From assembly GCA_050011415.1 (NCBI GenBank), contig JBEKJD010000001.1:1-45430 (forward strand): a DNA stretch of 45,430 bases, read 5' to 3'. The notes beneath the pieces are model-generated. The model had not been told where the DNA came from. It ran no database searches and worked only from the letters and a program-made list of their open reading frames with translations. This DNA comes from JADFXI01 sp050011415 (GTDB lineage: Bacteria; Nitrospirota; Thermodesulfovibrionia; Thermodesulfovibrionales; Dissulfurispiraceae). Of this stretch, positions 1-8,430 are shown one piece after another. A program made the position numbers and the translations under genes. How positions within the stretch are numbered: position 1 is the stretch's first letter; each line of letters begins with the position of its first letter.

Positions 1-888
1 GGCAAGTCCTGCGAGGAGGTCTGCCCGGGGTGCAGCCTGCCGGATATTCACATCGGAGATCGCATCGATACGGTAATAGTACCTAACCTTTTCGGCCACA
101 AAGACCGGTATTTTCAGATAACTACGGCGCCTGTCAAAGGTGATGACGGCGAGTTGCACGGTTACATACGTCTTATACAGGACGTGACGGAAATAAAAAA
201 GATGGAGGAGCAGATAATCCATTCTGAAAAGCTCGCCTCTATCGGCAGGCTTGCCGCAGGGATCGCCCATGAAATCGGGAACCCGCTTACGTCCATATTT
301 TCATTTGTACAAATTCTCAGGGAAATGGAAGACGGCGACGAATTCAAACGCGAGAGCCTCGAAACGATATCATTTCACGTCAACAGGATTTCCGGGATAT
401 TGAAACAGCTCTCCGGCTTCACTAAAATGCCGGCGGGAGAGTTAAAACAATGCTCAGTCAACGACACCATTGATACCGCCTTAAACCTGATACAGTACGA
501 CAAGAAAGCAAAAGGCATCTCTATCGTAAAAGTGCTGTCCCCGGACCTGCCGGAGATTGTCACTGACGCCAACCAGTTGTCGCAGGTCTTTGTCAACCTT
601 ATACTCAACGCGATTGACGCCATGCCGGGCGGCGGGACTCTTACGGTAACGAGTATTGCACGTGACAGTGTCATTGCAATACAATTCCAGGATACCGGAG
701 CCGGCATCCCGAAAGAGGATATCAACAAAATATTCGATCCATTTTACACAACCAAGGAGAAAGGGACCGGACTGGGACTGGCTGTGAGTTATAATATAAT
801 AAAGAAGATGAACGGATTGCTGACAGTTGAAAGCGAGGAAGGCAAGGGGACCACATTTAACATAGTGTTGCCGGCGGAGAGGTTATGA
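1..888 (+). CDS. PAS domain sensor histidine kinase, 5' end outside window
   Basis: The frame is open from the first base, so the gene begins upstream; 295 residues are visible. They hold the tail of a PAS domain (to about residue 70, with C4, C8 and C11), the linker VTEIKKMEEQ, an H box HEIGNPLTSI with the phospho-acceptor His at visible residue 90, an N box NLILNAIDAM, a G1 box DTGAGIP and a combined F/G2 region FDPFYTTK...GTGLGL. This is an NtrB/AtoS-like kinase that phosphorylates a response regulator. No membrane segment lies in the visible part, so its location is unknown. The stop overlaps the next start in ATGA, so kinase and NtrC-type regulator are translationally coupled and should be partners. 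The signal is unknown; Cys-rich PAS tails of this kind occur in many anaerobe sensors. Confidence 0.93.
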   Translation, partial: GKSCEEVCPGCSLPDIHIGDRIDTVIVPNLFGHKDRYFQITTAPVKGDDGELHGYIRLIQDVTEIKKMEEQIIHSEKLASIGRLAAGIAHEIGNPLTSIFSFVQILREMEDGDEFKRESLETISFHVNRISGILKQLSGFTKMPAGELKQCSVNDTIDTALNLIQYDKKAKGISIVKVLSPDLPEIVTDANQLSQVFVNLILNAIDAMPGGGTLTVTSIARDSVIAIQFQDTGAGIPKEDINKIFDPFYTTKEKGTGLGLAVSYNIIKKMNGLLTVESEEGKGTTFNIVLPAERL

Positions 889-2240
889 AACTGAGAATCC
901 TGGTAGTGGACGACGAGCCTGACATATGCAAGGCACTGCTATTTCTGCTTAACCGTGAAGGCTATTCCGTAGCTGCGGCAAACAGCGGCGAGCAGGCGCT
1001 GGAAAAACTAAAGGAAGAACATTTTGATGTGGTGCTAACTGATCTGAAGATGGGTCAGACCGATGGCATGGCGGTGCTCGAAAAAACAAGGGAGACATCT
1101 CCCAGTACGGCTGTTATCATGATGACAGCCTTTGCCTCTGTTGAGTCTGCTATTGAGGCAATGAAAAAAGGAGCGGCTGATTATATAGTAAAGCCTTTCC
1201 ATAATGAAGAAATCAAACTCACCATCAGGAGGATCCTGGAGCAGAAACGCCTGGTTACCGAAAATATTGCCCTCAAACAGCAGATCAGCCAACGCCTGAC
1301 GCACAAAGATGTTGTTGCAAGCTCTGCGTCAATGCTGAAGATATTTGATACTATTGAAAAAGTAAGCCTCACAAAGAGCAATATTTTAATACTGGGCGAA
1401 AGCGGCACCGGGAAAGGACTTATCGCTGAAATAATTCATTCCAACAGCCCCAGGCGTGGCGAACCGTTCATTTCGATAAACTGCTCCGCCATCCCCGAAG
1501 GACTGCTGGAATCCGAGCTTTTCGGTTACAGAAAAGGGGCTTTTACCGGGGCCGTTTCCGACAAAATCGGGCTTATCCCCCTTGCCCACAAGGGCACTTT
1601 TTTCCTTGATGAAATAGGTGACATGCCTGTTGCCTTACAATCAAAACTCCTTAAAGTCCTGGAGACTGGAGAAGTCTCCCCGCTTGGCGATACGAAGCCA
1701 AGGCTGGTCGACGTCCGAATTATCGCTGCTACCAATGCTGATATCGAGAACAAAATCGCAGAGGGAAAGTTCAGGAAAGACCTTTACTGGAGGCTCAATG
1801 TCATTGAAATAAAAGTTCCGCCGCTGCGCGAGAGAAAGGACGATGTCGAACTCCTGTGCAGGCATTTTACAGGGAAATTTGCTGGAGAACACAATAAGAA
1901 TGTCAGCGGCATTGATAGTCAGGCACTTGCCGTGCTGATTGATTATTCCTGGCCTGGAAATGTGAGGGAACTAAGCAACGTTATTGAGCGCTCAGTGGTC
2001 CTTGCTGAAGGCATGCACATAACACTCGATGATCTTCCCGACAGGCTGAAGAAAACTGATCATGGTCAGGACCAGGAGACCTCTCCCCTGAAGGCTCATC
2101 TCGGCGAGTGCGAGAGAAGCCTGATTGTGAAAGCGTATGTCGACCACAATAAAAATAAGGATGAAACCGCCAAATCTCTCGGGGTTGACCTGGCAACGCT
2201 TTACAGGAAACTAAAGAAATACGGTATAGAGGCCGAATGA
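885..2240 (+). CDS. NtrC/AtoC-family sigma-54-dependent response regulator
   Basis: The 451-residue protein has three domains. The receiver carries the acidic pair D9/D10, phospho-acceptor D53, T81 and K103. The AAA+ domain has Walker A GESGTGKG (171-178), the sigma-54 contact loop GAFTGA (218-223) and Walker B GTFFLDE (237-243). A Fis-type helix-turn-helix ends the protein (DETAKSLGVDLATLYRKL). It is therefore an enhancer-binding activator of RNA polymerase holding sigma-54. It overlaps the upstream kinase by four bases (ATGA), the normal arrangement for a cognate pair. Nothing in the window shows its targets, and I saw no convincing -24/-12 promoter next to it. The start is fixed by the overlap and by the receiver beginning at residue 3. 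Confidence 0.96.
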   Translation: MKLRILVVDDEPDICKALLFLLNREGYSVAAANSGEQALEKLKEEHFDVVLTDLKMGQTDGMAVLEKTRETSPSTAVIMMTAFASVESAIEAMKKGAADYIVKPFHNEEIKLTIRRILEQKRLVTENIALKQQISQRLTHKDVVASSASMLKIFDTIEKVSLTKSNILILGESGTGKGLIAEIIHSNSPRRGEPFISINCSAIPEGLLESELFGYRKGAFTGAVSDKIGLIPLAHKGTFFLDEIGDMPVALQSKLLKVLETGEVSPLGDTKPRLVDVRIIAATNADIENKIAEGKFRKDLYWRLNVIEIKVPPLRERKDDVELLCRHFTGKFAGEHNKNVSGIDSQALAVLIDYSWPGNVRELSNVIERSVVLAEGMHITLDDLPDRLKKTDHGQDQETSPLKAHLGECERSLIVKAYVDHNKNKDETAKSLGVDLATLYRKLKKYGIEAE

Positions 2241-2253
2241 AAAAAACGCTATA

Positions 2254-2541
2254 ATGAAAAAGGCCTTTTATATAGGAGCGGTTGCCGGCGGTCTTCTCGG
2301 TATCATAATTTCATTGAGCATGGATTTACTGCTCGGCAATACACTGGGCGGCGGGTGGAGCGAGGCGGTTGCTCACGATCTGAACAACATTTTCAGGACC
2401 AACCTGCCGCAATACCATGTGATTGTTATACTGGGAGTGTTCGTCGTTATCGGCATCATTGCCTCTATCGGGTCTTTTATCGGCGGCGTCTTCAGCGTAA
2501 TGATCGCCCGCCTCTTCCTCATGCTCACTAAAGGAAAATAA
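2254..2541 (+). CDS. Small two-helix membrane protein, function unknown
   Basis: This 95-residue protein is not recognised. It has a Gly-rich hydrophobic segment at about residues 5-28, a polar loop with Asn and Asp (about 29-54) and a second long hydrophobic segment at about 55-90, ending in the basic tail TKGK. It is probably an inner-membrane protein with two helices. It starts 13 bases after the NtrC-type gene and has no clear Shine-Dalgarno sequence, so translation may depend on the upstream gene. The likely operon with the two-component pair suggests a role in signal input or output, but this is inference. It converges on ispF across a palindromic repeat. Confidence 0.7.
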   Translation: MKKAFYIGAVAGGLLGIIISLSMDLLLGNTLGGGWSEAVAHDLNNIFRTNLPQYHVIVILGVFVVIGIIASIGSFIGGVFSVMIARLFLMLTKGK

Positions 2542-2548
2542 AAAAATT

Positions 2549-2651
2549 GGAGTTGAGAAGATGGGAAGCTGCGAAGGTGAGCAAAAAGTTGAGTAATGAG
2601 CAACACACTTGAAAAGCTCGCAGCTTCACAAGTTCTCAGCTTCTCAACTTC
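2549..2651. repeat. Intergenic palindrome with arms of 8-base tandem units
   Basis: The left arm reads gttgagaa-gatgggaa-gctgcgaa; the reverse complement of the right arm reads gttgagaa-gctgagaa-cttgtgaa-gctgcgag. Each arm is thus a degenerate tandem array of an 8-base unit, and the two arms pair over about 35 bases. The ispF stop codon (2644-2646) lies inside the right arm. It belongs to a structural family with the elements at 4957, 25558 and 40562. It could act as a bidirectional terminator or mRNA 3'-end stabiliser between the convergent genes. Confidence 0.75.
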
Positions 2652-3138
2652 TTTCTTTTAAGAGGCACACCGCCTGTGCAGCGATACCTTCCGCCCGGCC
2701 TATAAAACCCATCCCTTCGTTGGTCTTTGCCTTGATATTGATAATGGAGGATGCGATGCCCGCCCCGGAAAAAGCTGCTTTCATTGAATCCATAAAAGGG
2801 GCCAGCCTGGGTCTTTCTGCGATGACAACAGCGTCTATCCATGCGACTTCATAGCCGCGGGAATGCAAGAGCTCTAAAATGTGCCGCAAAAGAAGCATAC
2901 TTGAGGCATCTTTCCACCGCTCTTCCGTATCCGGGAAGTGTCTTCCTATATCGCCCTCCCCAAGCGCACCGATAACCGAATCAATGACGGCATGACAGAG
3001 GACATCACCGTCGGAATGGCCCATGAGGCCTTTTTCAAAAGGGATATCCACACCGCCGATAACCAGTCGCCTGCCTTCAACAAGCCGGTGAGAGTCATAT
3101 CCAATACCAATCCTGGAATATACAGGGACATCTCCCAT
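2644..3138 (-). CDS. ispF: 2-C-methyl-D-erythritol 2,4-cyclodiphosphate synthase
   Basis: IspF cyclises CDP-methylerythritol 2-phosphate in the cytosolic non-mevalonate isoprenoid pathway. The 164 residues have the family layout: GIGYDSH with zinc ligands D15 and H17, GHSDGD...CHA with zinc ligand H49, FPDTEERWKDASS, and the C-terminal KAKTNEGMGFIGRAEGIAAQ. Length is normal. Its ATG follows the ispD stop codon with no gap, and a strong gggagg ribosome site lies inside the end of ispD, so the two are coupled. A hairpin (3122-3136 with 3165-3179) places that ribosome site in its loop. The gene's stop codon is supplied by the palindrome at 2549-2651. Confidence 0.97.
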   Translation of the reverse strand: MGDVPVYSRIGIGYDSHRLVEGRRLVIGGVDIPFEKGLMGHSDGDVLCHAVIDSVIGALGEGDIGRHFPDTEERWKDASSMLLLRHILELLHSRGYEVAWIDAVVIAERPRLAPFMDSMKAAFSGAGIASSIINIKAKTNEGMGFIGRAEGIAAQAVCLLKERS

Positions 3139-3179
3139 TTAAGTACCTCCCTTCACTTTTAAACAGGAGGTGTCCCTGT
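3122..3179 (-). promoter_or_regulatory. Hairpin around the ispF ribosome-binding site
   Basis: ACAGGGACA (3122-3130) is an exact inverted copy of TGTCCCTGT (3171-3179), and the pairing continues through four more bases after one mismatch. In the minus-strand mRNA the loop carries the ispF Shine-Dalgarno sequence and the start codon sits at the base of the stem. It could tune ispF translation after ribosomes leave ispD. The structure is seen; the regulatory role is inferred. Confidence 0.4.
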
Positions 3180-3927
3180 TTATTTTTAAATACAGGGTCT
3201 CTGCAATGTTGATGTCTTCCAGTGTGGTGATCTTTAAATTCATATAGGACCCCTGAACAATACCGACAATCCCACCGTAACGTTCAACCAGGGCAGCATC
3301 GTCAGTTGCATAAAACCCTTCCTTGTGCGCCTTCCGGTGCGCTTCCATGATCTTTGCATAATGAAACGTCTGCGGCGTCTGGATCGCCCACAGGACGTTG
3401 CGATTCAGTGTGCTTTGAACGATAAGACCATCTTCCCGCCCCGAATTAGACGGGCCCTTTGCCCCGCTTGAGGCGGGCCCTTTGCCTTTCACCTCTTTTA
3501 TAGTATCCTTCACCGGGACAGCGGCGACAACCCCATCAACTCCCTCCAGTGCCATTATGCTCTTTTTAATCAACAAGCTGTCCACCAGGGGTCTCGCGCC
3601 ATCATGAATCACGACTATAGAGGTATCTTTATCAAGTGTTCCAAGCCCTTTATACACTGAATCCTGCCGCTCGGCGCCTCCTGGAACAATGCGCCTTGTC
3701 TTGGTGATCGAATAACGTTCCACCAGATCAGCGGCAACCTTCAGATCGTCTTCCTTGACTACAAGGACAATTTCGCTGATTTCCACAACAGCCTGGACCG
3801 CCTGAAGCGCCCAGACAACCAGCGGTTTTCCCAAAAGCTCATACAAAGGCTTGTTTTCGCCGGCGACAAAACGTCTGCCGAGCCCGGCAGCAGGAATAAT
3901 CGCAGCAATTTTGTTCTTATCAGCCAC
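3139..3927 (-). CDS. ispD: 2-C-methyl-D-erythritol 4-phosphate cytidylyltransferase
   Basis: IspD transfers CMP from CTP to methylerythritol 4-phosphate, two steps before IspF. Visible motifs are the nucleotide loop PAAGLGRRF (12-20) with K26, PGGAERQDSV (82-91), HDGARPLV (108-115), VPVKDTIKEV (138-146) and WAIQTPQTF (180-188). At 262 residues it is about 30 longer than usual. Most of the excess is a Gly/Ser/Lys-rich insert at about residues 147-166, encoded by a DNA repeat (3440-3485), in a loop that is short in other IspD proteins. The fold should tolerate it. It is followed directly by ispF and preceded by a PIN/TRAM gene, an order also known in Firmicutes (yacL-ispD-ispF). Confidence 0.96.
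   Translation of the reverse strand: MADKNKIAAIIPAAGLGRRFVAGENKPLYELLGKPLVVWALQAVQAVVEISEIVLVVKEDDLKVAADLVERYSITKTRRIVPGGAERQDSVYKGLGTLDKDTSIVVIHDGARPLVDSLLIKKSIMALEGVDGVVAAVPVKDTIKEVKGKGPASSGAKGPSNSGREDGLIVQSTLNRNVLWAIQTPQTFHYAKIMEAHRKAHKEGFYATDDAALVERYGGIVGIVQGSYMNLKITTLEDINIAETLYLKINRDTSCLKVKGGT
3440..3485. repeat. Two 23-base palindromic repeats inserted in ispD
   Basis: Two tandem units of 23 bases (3440-3462 and 3463-3485) share the core gggccctttgc, and each contains a short stem (cccg...cggg or cccgc...gcggg). Because 23 is not a multiple of three, the two copies are read in different frames, yet both encode Lys-Gly-Pro. The repeat is therefore a DNA-level duplication and not a protein repeat. 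It resembles in principle the palindromic elements that insert into coding genes in Rickettsia. Confidence 0.7.
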
Positions 3928-3944
3928 GACGACTTACACTCTTC

Positions 3945-4928
3945 TTATTCATCTTCCTTCATTTTAGCAAATATCATCCTTCCCGCAGTCGTCTGCAAAA
4001 CACTCGTGACTACTACCTCAACATTCTTTCCTATAAGCTTTCTGGCATTCTCAATTACTACCATAGTGCCGTCATCGAGGTAGGCCACCCCCTGGTTGTA
4101 TTCCTTCCCCTCTTTTACTATAAAGAGGCTCAAAGTCTCGCCGGGGAGCACCACCGGCTTGAGCACATTTGCCAGTTCGTTGATATTCAATACGGTCACG
4201 CCCTGCAGTTGCGCTACCTTGTTCAAATTAAAATCATTGGTTATGATCTTGCCGTTCATCAGCCGCGCGAGGGAAATAAGTTTTGCATCAACCTCTTTTA
4301 TCTTCGGGAAATCCTCCTCGACGATCCTGACCTTTATATCCGACATCTTCTGAATACGGTGCAGGACGTCAAGTCCGCGCCTTCCCTTTGACCTCCTCAT
4401 GGGGTCCGGGGAATCGGCGATGTACTGAAGTTCCTGAAGTATGAACTGGGCAATAATGAACGTGCCGTCAAGAAAGCCGGCTTCGATAACATCTGCTATG
4501 CGGCCGTCGATGATCACGCTGGTATCAAGGATCTTCAGCCCCTCCTCGAGTTCCTGTCCTTTAAACAGCCTCATGATTGCGGGAATAGTAAGATTCTTTC
4601 CCCTGTAAAGCCCGACAAACAGCCCGCCGTAACCGAGTATCCCATTCAGGGCAAATGCGGACAAGGTCCAGTTTTCCCCCAGAATAATTGAGTGAAGAGG
4701 GAACAGAAGAAGATTGGCGAACAAAAGCCCGGTTGCCAGTCCGAACAGTCCCCCGAGCACTGACCCGAAAGAGACTTTGCGCAGCTTCATCTCGACAACA
4801 ACGGTAATAAAACCCAGAAAAATTCCGCTGATTAATCCCTGGGCAATAAAGCCATATTTCAAACCGTAAAAATATCCTGCCAGTAAAAAAACAGCAATTA
4901 TAATGATACGTGCAATCAGTGTAGACAT
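3945..4928 (-). CDS. PIN/TRAM domain membrane protein, YacL-like
   Basis: The 327-residue protein starts with about four hydrophobic segments (roughly 5-23, 28-46, 56-78 and 90-108). A PIN nuclease domain follows from about residue 133 (ILDTSVIIDGR, acidic D135) to about 250 (acidic cluster ITNDFN). The C-terminal part is a TRAM-type RNA/DNA-binding domain (about 262-325). The family is widespread and often sits beside ispD/ispF. The membrane anchor puts the nuclease in the cytoplasm at the inner face. Substrate is not established; RNA is the usual guess for PIN domains. The start has hydrophobic residues right after it, and a Shine-Dalgarno-like aagggggtgaac precedes the ATG. Confidence 0.9.
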   Translation of the reverse strand: MSTLIARIIIIAVFLLAGYFYGLKYGFIAQGLISGIFLGFITVVVEMKLRKVSFGSVLGGLFGLATGLLFANLLLFPLHSIILGENWTLSAFALNGILGYGGLFVGLYRGKNLTIPAIMRLFKGQELEEGLKILDTSVIIDGRIADVIEAGFLDGTFIIAQFILQELQYIADSPDPMRRSKGRRGLDVLHRIQKMSDIKVRIVEEDFPKIKEVDAKLISLARLMNGKIITNDFNLNKVAQLQGVTVLNINELANVLKPVVLPGETLSLFIVKEGKEYNQGVAYLDDGTMVVIENARKLIGKNVEVVVTSVLQTTAGRMIFAKMKEDE

Positions 4929-4956
4929 ATGTTCACCCCCTTTCCGAATATAAATA

Positions 4957-5044
4957 CAGGTAAAGGTTGAGGTTGAGGTAAAGGGAATAAATCAAAAGAC
5001 TTTCTTTTAATCTCTACCTTAACCTTAACCTTAACCTTAACCTG
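4957..5044. repeat. Intergenic palindrome with arms of 6-base tandem units
   Basis: The left arm reads ggtaaa-ggttga-ggttga-ggtaaa; the reverse complement of the right arm is ggttaa repeated four times followed by ggtaga. The arms pair around an AT-rich loop containing aaaagactttctttt, similar to the loop of the element at 40562. It lies about 6 bases downstream of the degP-like stop codon and upstream of the PIN/TRAM gene. Confidence 0.75.
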
Positions 5045-5049
5045 CCTTA

Positions 5050-6501
5050 TTACGGCGACAATGAGACGAAAAACTTTTTACCGTTGCGATTGACAAAAAG
5101 CAAGACAGTATCACTGGGCTTTATCCTGGCCGCAGCCCTGTTAAATTCATTCAGGTTCGCAATCTTCTGCCTGTCAAGCTCTTGCACAATATCACCCTTT
5201 TTAAGACCGGCCTCCTCCGCAGGAGAGTCTGGTTCTATTTTGACTAAAATGACTCCCTTCTCGTCCTTTTCAATGCCAAGCTGTTTAATAGCAGCGCGAG
5301 TAACGTCTGCGGCAGCCATCCCGGACAGGGCGTTCTGTCCGGATTCCTGCTTCAAAGATGAGACCTGCAGCGAATCGTCAACGTCAGCCGGAAGTTCGAC
5401 AATATTCACGGCAGTAGCCAGTACCTTATCTCTTCTCAGCAATTTCACGACGGCCTGCACACCAACCCGGCTCTGGGCAACCATATTTCTGAGCACACCT
5501 ACATCGGTGACTTCCTTCCCATCAAATTCAAGGATGATGTCTCCCCTCATTATGCCGGCCCCCTGTGCAGGACTCCCCTGTGCAACGTCACTGACAAGGG
5601 CGCCCTCCGAGAGTTTAAGTCCAAACTTCTGGGCCAGCTCCGGCGTGAGATCCTGGATCGTGACGCCTATCCAGCCGCGGACCACCCTGCCCTTTTTCAG
5701 GAGCTGGTCCATAACGAGGCGGACCATATTGCTCGGCACGGCGAAGCCGATGCCCTGATAGCCGCCTGTTTTTGAGAAAATTGCAGTATTAATTCCTATC
5801 AAATCGCCTTTTATATTGACCAGAGGTCCGCCGGAATTGCCGGGATTTATAGCGGCATCCGTCTGAATAAAATTTTCATAATCTGCAATGCCGACATCCG
5901 CACGCCCGAGTGCGCTTATGATGCCCATTGTAACTGTATGACTCAAGGCAAAAGGATTCCCGATGGCAAGAACAAATTCACCAACCTGCAGTTTGTCGGA
6001 ATCCCCCCAGGGGACCACAGGGAGATCTCTTGCGCTGATCCGTATGACCGCAAGATCGGTTTTTGGATCTGATCCAATAATTTTTGCTCTGAAACTCCTC
6101 TTGTCAAAAAGGATGACCTTTATCTCATCCGACTGCTCAACCACATGGTAATTGGTGATTATGTAGCCATCGGGAGAGACAATAACTCCGGAGCCGAGGC
6201 TTTGCTCTTTCCATTTTTTCGCGCCGCTGTCAGGAAAGGGATACAGGAAATCAAAGAAATCGTCAAAAGGAGACGGTTGTTTCTTTAGCGTCTTAATACT
6301 TGAAATATTTACAACCGCAGGCGAAACAGCCCTTACTATCTCGGAAAAACCTCGCGATGTATCGGTTACCGGGGCAGGCACCCTGGGTGTAAACGGCATA
6401 TACGACGGAGCGACGCTCCTGATCAAAAAATGGTAGGTGACGCCGCCAAGCAGAAATCCTGTCAACAGTAGCACCGGTATCCACAACAGAGGTTTTTTCA
6501 T
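5050..6501 (-). CDS. degP: HtrA/DegP-family periplasmic serine protease with two PDZ domains
   Basis: The 483-residue protein has an N-terminal hydrophobic segment (5-27; uncleaved anchor or signal peptide), a trypsin-like domain with triad H119 (NYHVVE), D149 (KTDLAV) and S223 (GNSGGP), and two PDZ domains (about 275-365 and 390-480). It degrades or chaperones misfolded envelope proteins. The sequence could equally be a DegQ or DegS-like paralogue; two PDZ domains favour DegP/DegQ. It begins 3 bases after the selB stop with no clear Shine-Dalgarno sequence, so translation is probably coupled to selB. Confidence 0.93.
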   Translation of the reverse strand: MKKPLLWIPVLLLTGFLLGGVTYHFLIRSVAPSYMPFTPRVPAPVTDTSRGFSEIVRAVSPAVVNISSIKTLKKQPSPFDDFFDFLYPFPDSGAKKWKEQSLGSGVIVSPDGYIITNYHVVEQSDEIKVILFDKRSFRAKIIGSDPKTDLAVIRISARDLPVVPWGDSDKLQVGEFVLAIGNPFALSHTVTMGIISALGRADVGIADYENFIQTDAAINPGNSGGPLVNIKGDLIGINTAIFSKTGGYQGIGFAVPSNMVRLVMDQLLKKGRVVRGWIGVTIQDLTPELAQKFGLKLSEGALVSDVAQGSPAQGAGIMRGDIILEFDGKEVTDVGVLRNMVAQSRVGVQAVVKLLRRDKVLATAVNIVELPADVDDSLQVSSLKQESGQNALSGMAAADVTRAAIKQLGIEKDEKGVILVKIEPDSPAEEAGLKKGDIVQELDRQKIANLNEFNRAAARIKPSDTVLLFVNRNGKKFFVSLSP

Positions 6502-6504
6502 GGT

Positions 6505-8430
6505 TTATTTTAACATTAATTTTCTCTGATCCCCAACTCTAAGGGTGATCTTTTTGGAGTCCAGATATTCAACAAAAGGGAGCGCATACTTTCGCGTAGT
6601 CCCGAGCATGTCCCTGAATTCGGCGATAGTCATTTCAGCTTTTCCCTCATAGAACTTCCTGAGCAGGGAGATCATCGTATCGTATTTGTCCCTGGTAATA
6701 TAAAGGGAATCATTTATTCTTACCAGCAGTCCTTCTTTTGTAAGCAGTATGAGGAGGTCATTAAGTTCTTTTTCCCTGATTGACAATTGCCGGGCCAGTT
6801 CATTTTTCAGCGGGGCCTGATATCCCTCTTTGTCCAGTATTGCCAGTATGCCCTGCTTTATCCCTTCATTCGTATTGGAGAGGGCCACGCTGAAGCCGGC
6901 GAGCCGCACTATATCCTTATCTATCACAATCTCATTTATCAGAGCAACGAGGCCGTCGAAAACTTTTTCATCATCTTTCCGTCCAACCCTTATCCTGGCC
7001 CTCAACTCCTCCCTGGGCATGCCCTGTTTTAAAGGATTTTCCTTGTGAAAACGGCCTGCCTCGGCAATTACCGCTTTCCTGAATGCATCGAAGCTGTCCT
7101 GGTGAAAAAGAAGGGCCTGACTTTTAACCAGGACGCCCTCTTTTAAAAGCTGTTTTACCGCTGATTCTATTTCCTGAATATCACCCTGGACCCAACCGAT
7201 AATCTCATCCCCGGAGACCCCTGCAAGCCCGGAGCGCAGCACTTTCATCCCGATCTTGTCCTTCAGTGTCCCATGCCTGAAAACCGCCAGGTCCTCTATC
7301 CCAGCTTTTTTTCTCCTCCGGACAGGAAAGGGATCAAGGATTACACCGCCTCCGATAGTCTCCAGCGGTGAGAACCTCCGAATGATATACCGGTCACCGG
7401 AAAGCGCCACTACCGGCTCTTCAAGGCGGAACTGGCAGTAGCAGGATACACCTGGTTTTACCTCCCCTCGGCCCTCCTCGCTATTGTAAACAATAATCCG
7501 CGCTATGGTCTCGGATGTGCCTGTATAAAAATGGACGCGGTCCCTGCTTTTGACAGCCGGCGAATCTTTCAGTATTTCCAGTTCGGCATCCAGCGCCCGG
7601 GTGGACAGAAGTTTATCAGGATCAACAACAACATCACCCCTATTAAGCGACTCGCGGTCGACACCCTGCAGATTGATCCCTAGCCTCTGCCCTGCATATG
7701 CCTTTTCAGTGCTTCTGCCGTGGGTTTGAAGCCCCCTCACTTTTGTTGTAATTGATGAGGGAAGTATTTCTACGGAACTGTCCAATGTTATGGCTCCGGA
7801 CAGTGCTGTTCCCGTCACCACTGTCCCGAACCCCTTGAGAGTAAATACCCGATCGATGGGCATTCTGAAAAGGCCCCGGATAAGTTTAGGCTGCACTTTG
7901 AGCGCAATGTCCATGATCAGGTCTTTCAGCGTCTCGATATTCAACCCTGTATTCGCAGAGACGGGGATTATATCTGCATGCTCAAGAAAAGTGCCTTTCA
8001 CAAAGCTCCGTATATCGTCGGTTACGAGGCGCAGCCAGTCTTGCTCAACGAGGTCCGCCTTTGTAAGGGCAATTATTCCGGCCTTGATTTTCAGAAGCTC
8101 GCATATGGCGAGATGCTCCCGGCTCTGGGGCATTATTCCTTCATCAGCAGCGATTACCATCAGTACCAGATCAAGGCCCCCTGCGCCTGCAAGCATATTC
8201 TTAATGAGCCGTTCATGACCCGGCACATCAACAATTCCAACAGTAAGGCCATCGGGGTAACTGATACTGGCAAATCCCAGCTCTATGGTAATGCCGCGCT
8301 CTTTCTCTTCTTTAAGCCTGTCGGGATCGATGCCGGTCAGTGCCTTTACAAGAGAACTCTTGCCGTGATCAATATGACCTGCCGTGCCGAGGATAACGCT
8401 TTTGGAATTATGAACGGCGGACAAATTCAT
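6505..8430 (-). CDS. selB: Selenocysteine-specific translation elongation factor SelB
   Basis: SelB delivers Sec-tRNA to UGA codons marked by a SECIS hairpin. The GTPase part has G1 GHIDHGKSS, G2 ERGITIELGF, G3 DVPGHE, G4 TKAD and G5 SAN, followed by EF-Tu-like beta-barrel domains and a C-terminal set of winged helices ending RKYALPFVEYLDSKKI, which bind SECIS RNA. The total of 641 residues is normal. I start it at the ATG at 8430; a TTG lies one codon upstream, and aaggg five bases before the ATG supports this choice. It overlaps the end of hisH by 23 bases. The gene implies that the organism decodes selenocysteine, although no selA, selC, selD or selenoprotein is seen in this window. Confidence 0.95.
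   Translation of the reverse strand: MNLSAVHNSKSVILGTAGHIDHGKSSLVKALTGIDPDRLKEEKERGITIELGFASISYPDGLTVGIVDVPGHERLIKNMLAGAGGLDLVLMVIAADEGIMPQSREHLAICELLKIKAGIIALTKADLVEQDWLRLVTDDIRSFVKGTFLEHADIIPVSANTGLNIETLKDLIMDIALKVQPKLIRGLFRMPIDRVFTLKGFGTVVTGTALSGAITLDSSVEILPSSITTKVRGLQTHGRSTEKAYAGQRLGINLQGVDRESLNRGDVVVDPDKLLSTRALDAELEILKDSPAVKSRDRVHFYTGTSETIARIIVYNSEEGRGEVKPGVSCYCQFRLEEPVVALSGDRYIIRRFSPLETIGGGVILDPFPVRRRKKAGIEDLAVFRHGTLKDKIGMKVLRSGLAGVSGDEIIGWVQGDIQEIESAVKQLLKEGVLVKSQALLFHQDSFDAFRKAVIAEAGRFHKENPLKQGMPREELRARIRVGRKDDEKVFDGLVALINEIVIDKDIVRLAGFSVALSNTNEGIKQGILAILDKEGYQAPLKNELARQLSIREKELNDLLILLTKEGLLVRINDSLYITRDKYDTMISLLRKFYEGKAEMTIAEFRDMLGTTRKYALPFVEYLDSKKITLRVGDQRKLMLK

Noticed and set aside
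5009..5043. Telomere-like ggttaa repeats
   Set aside because: They form only one arm of the palindrome at 4957; an array of four units at a gene end is not a telomere.
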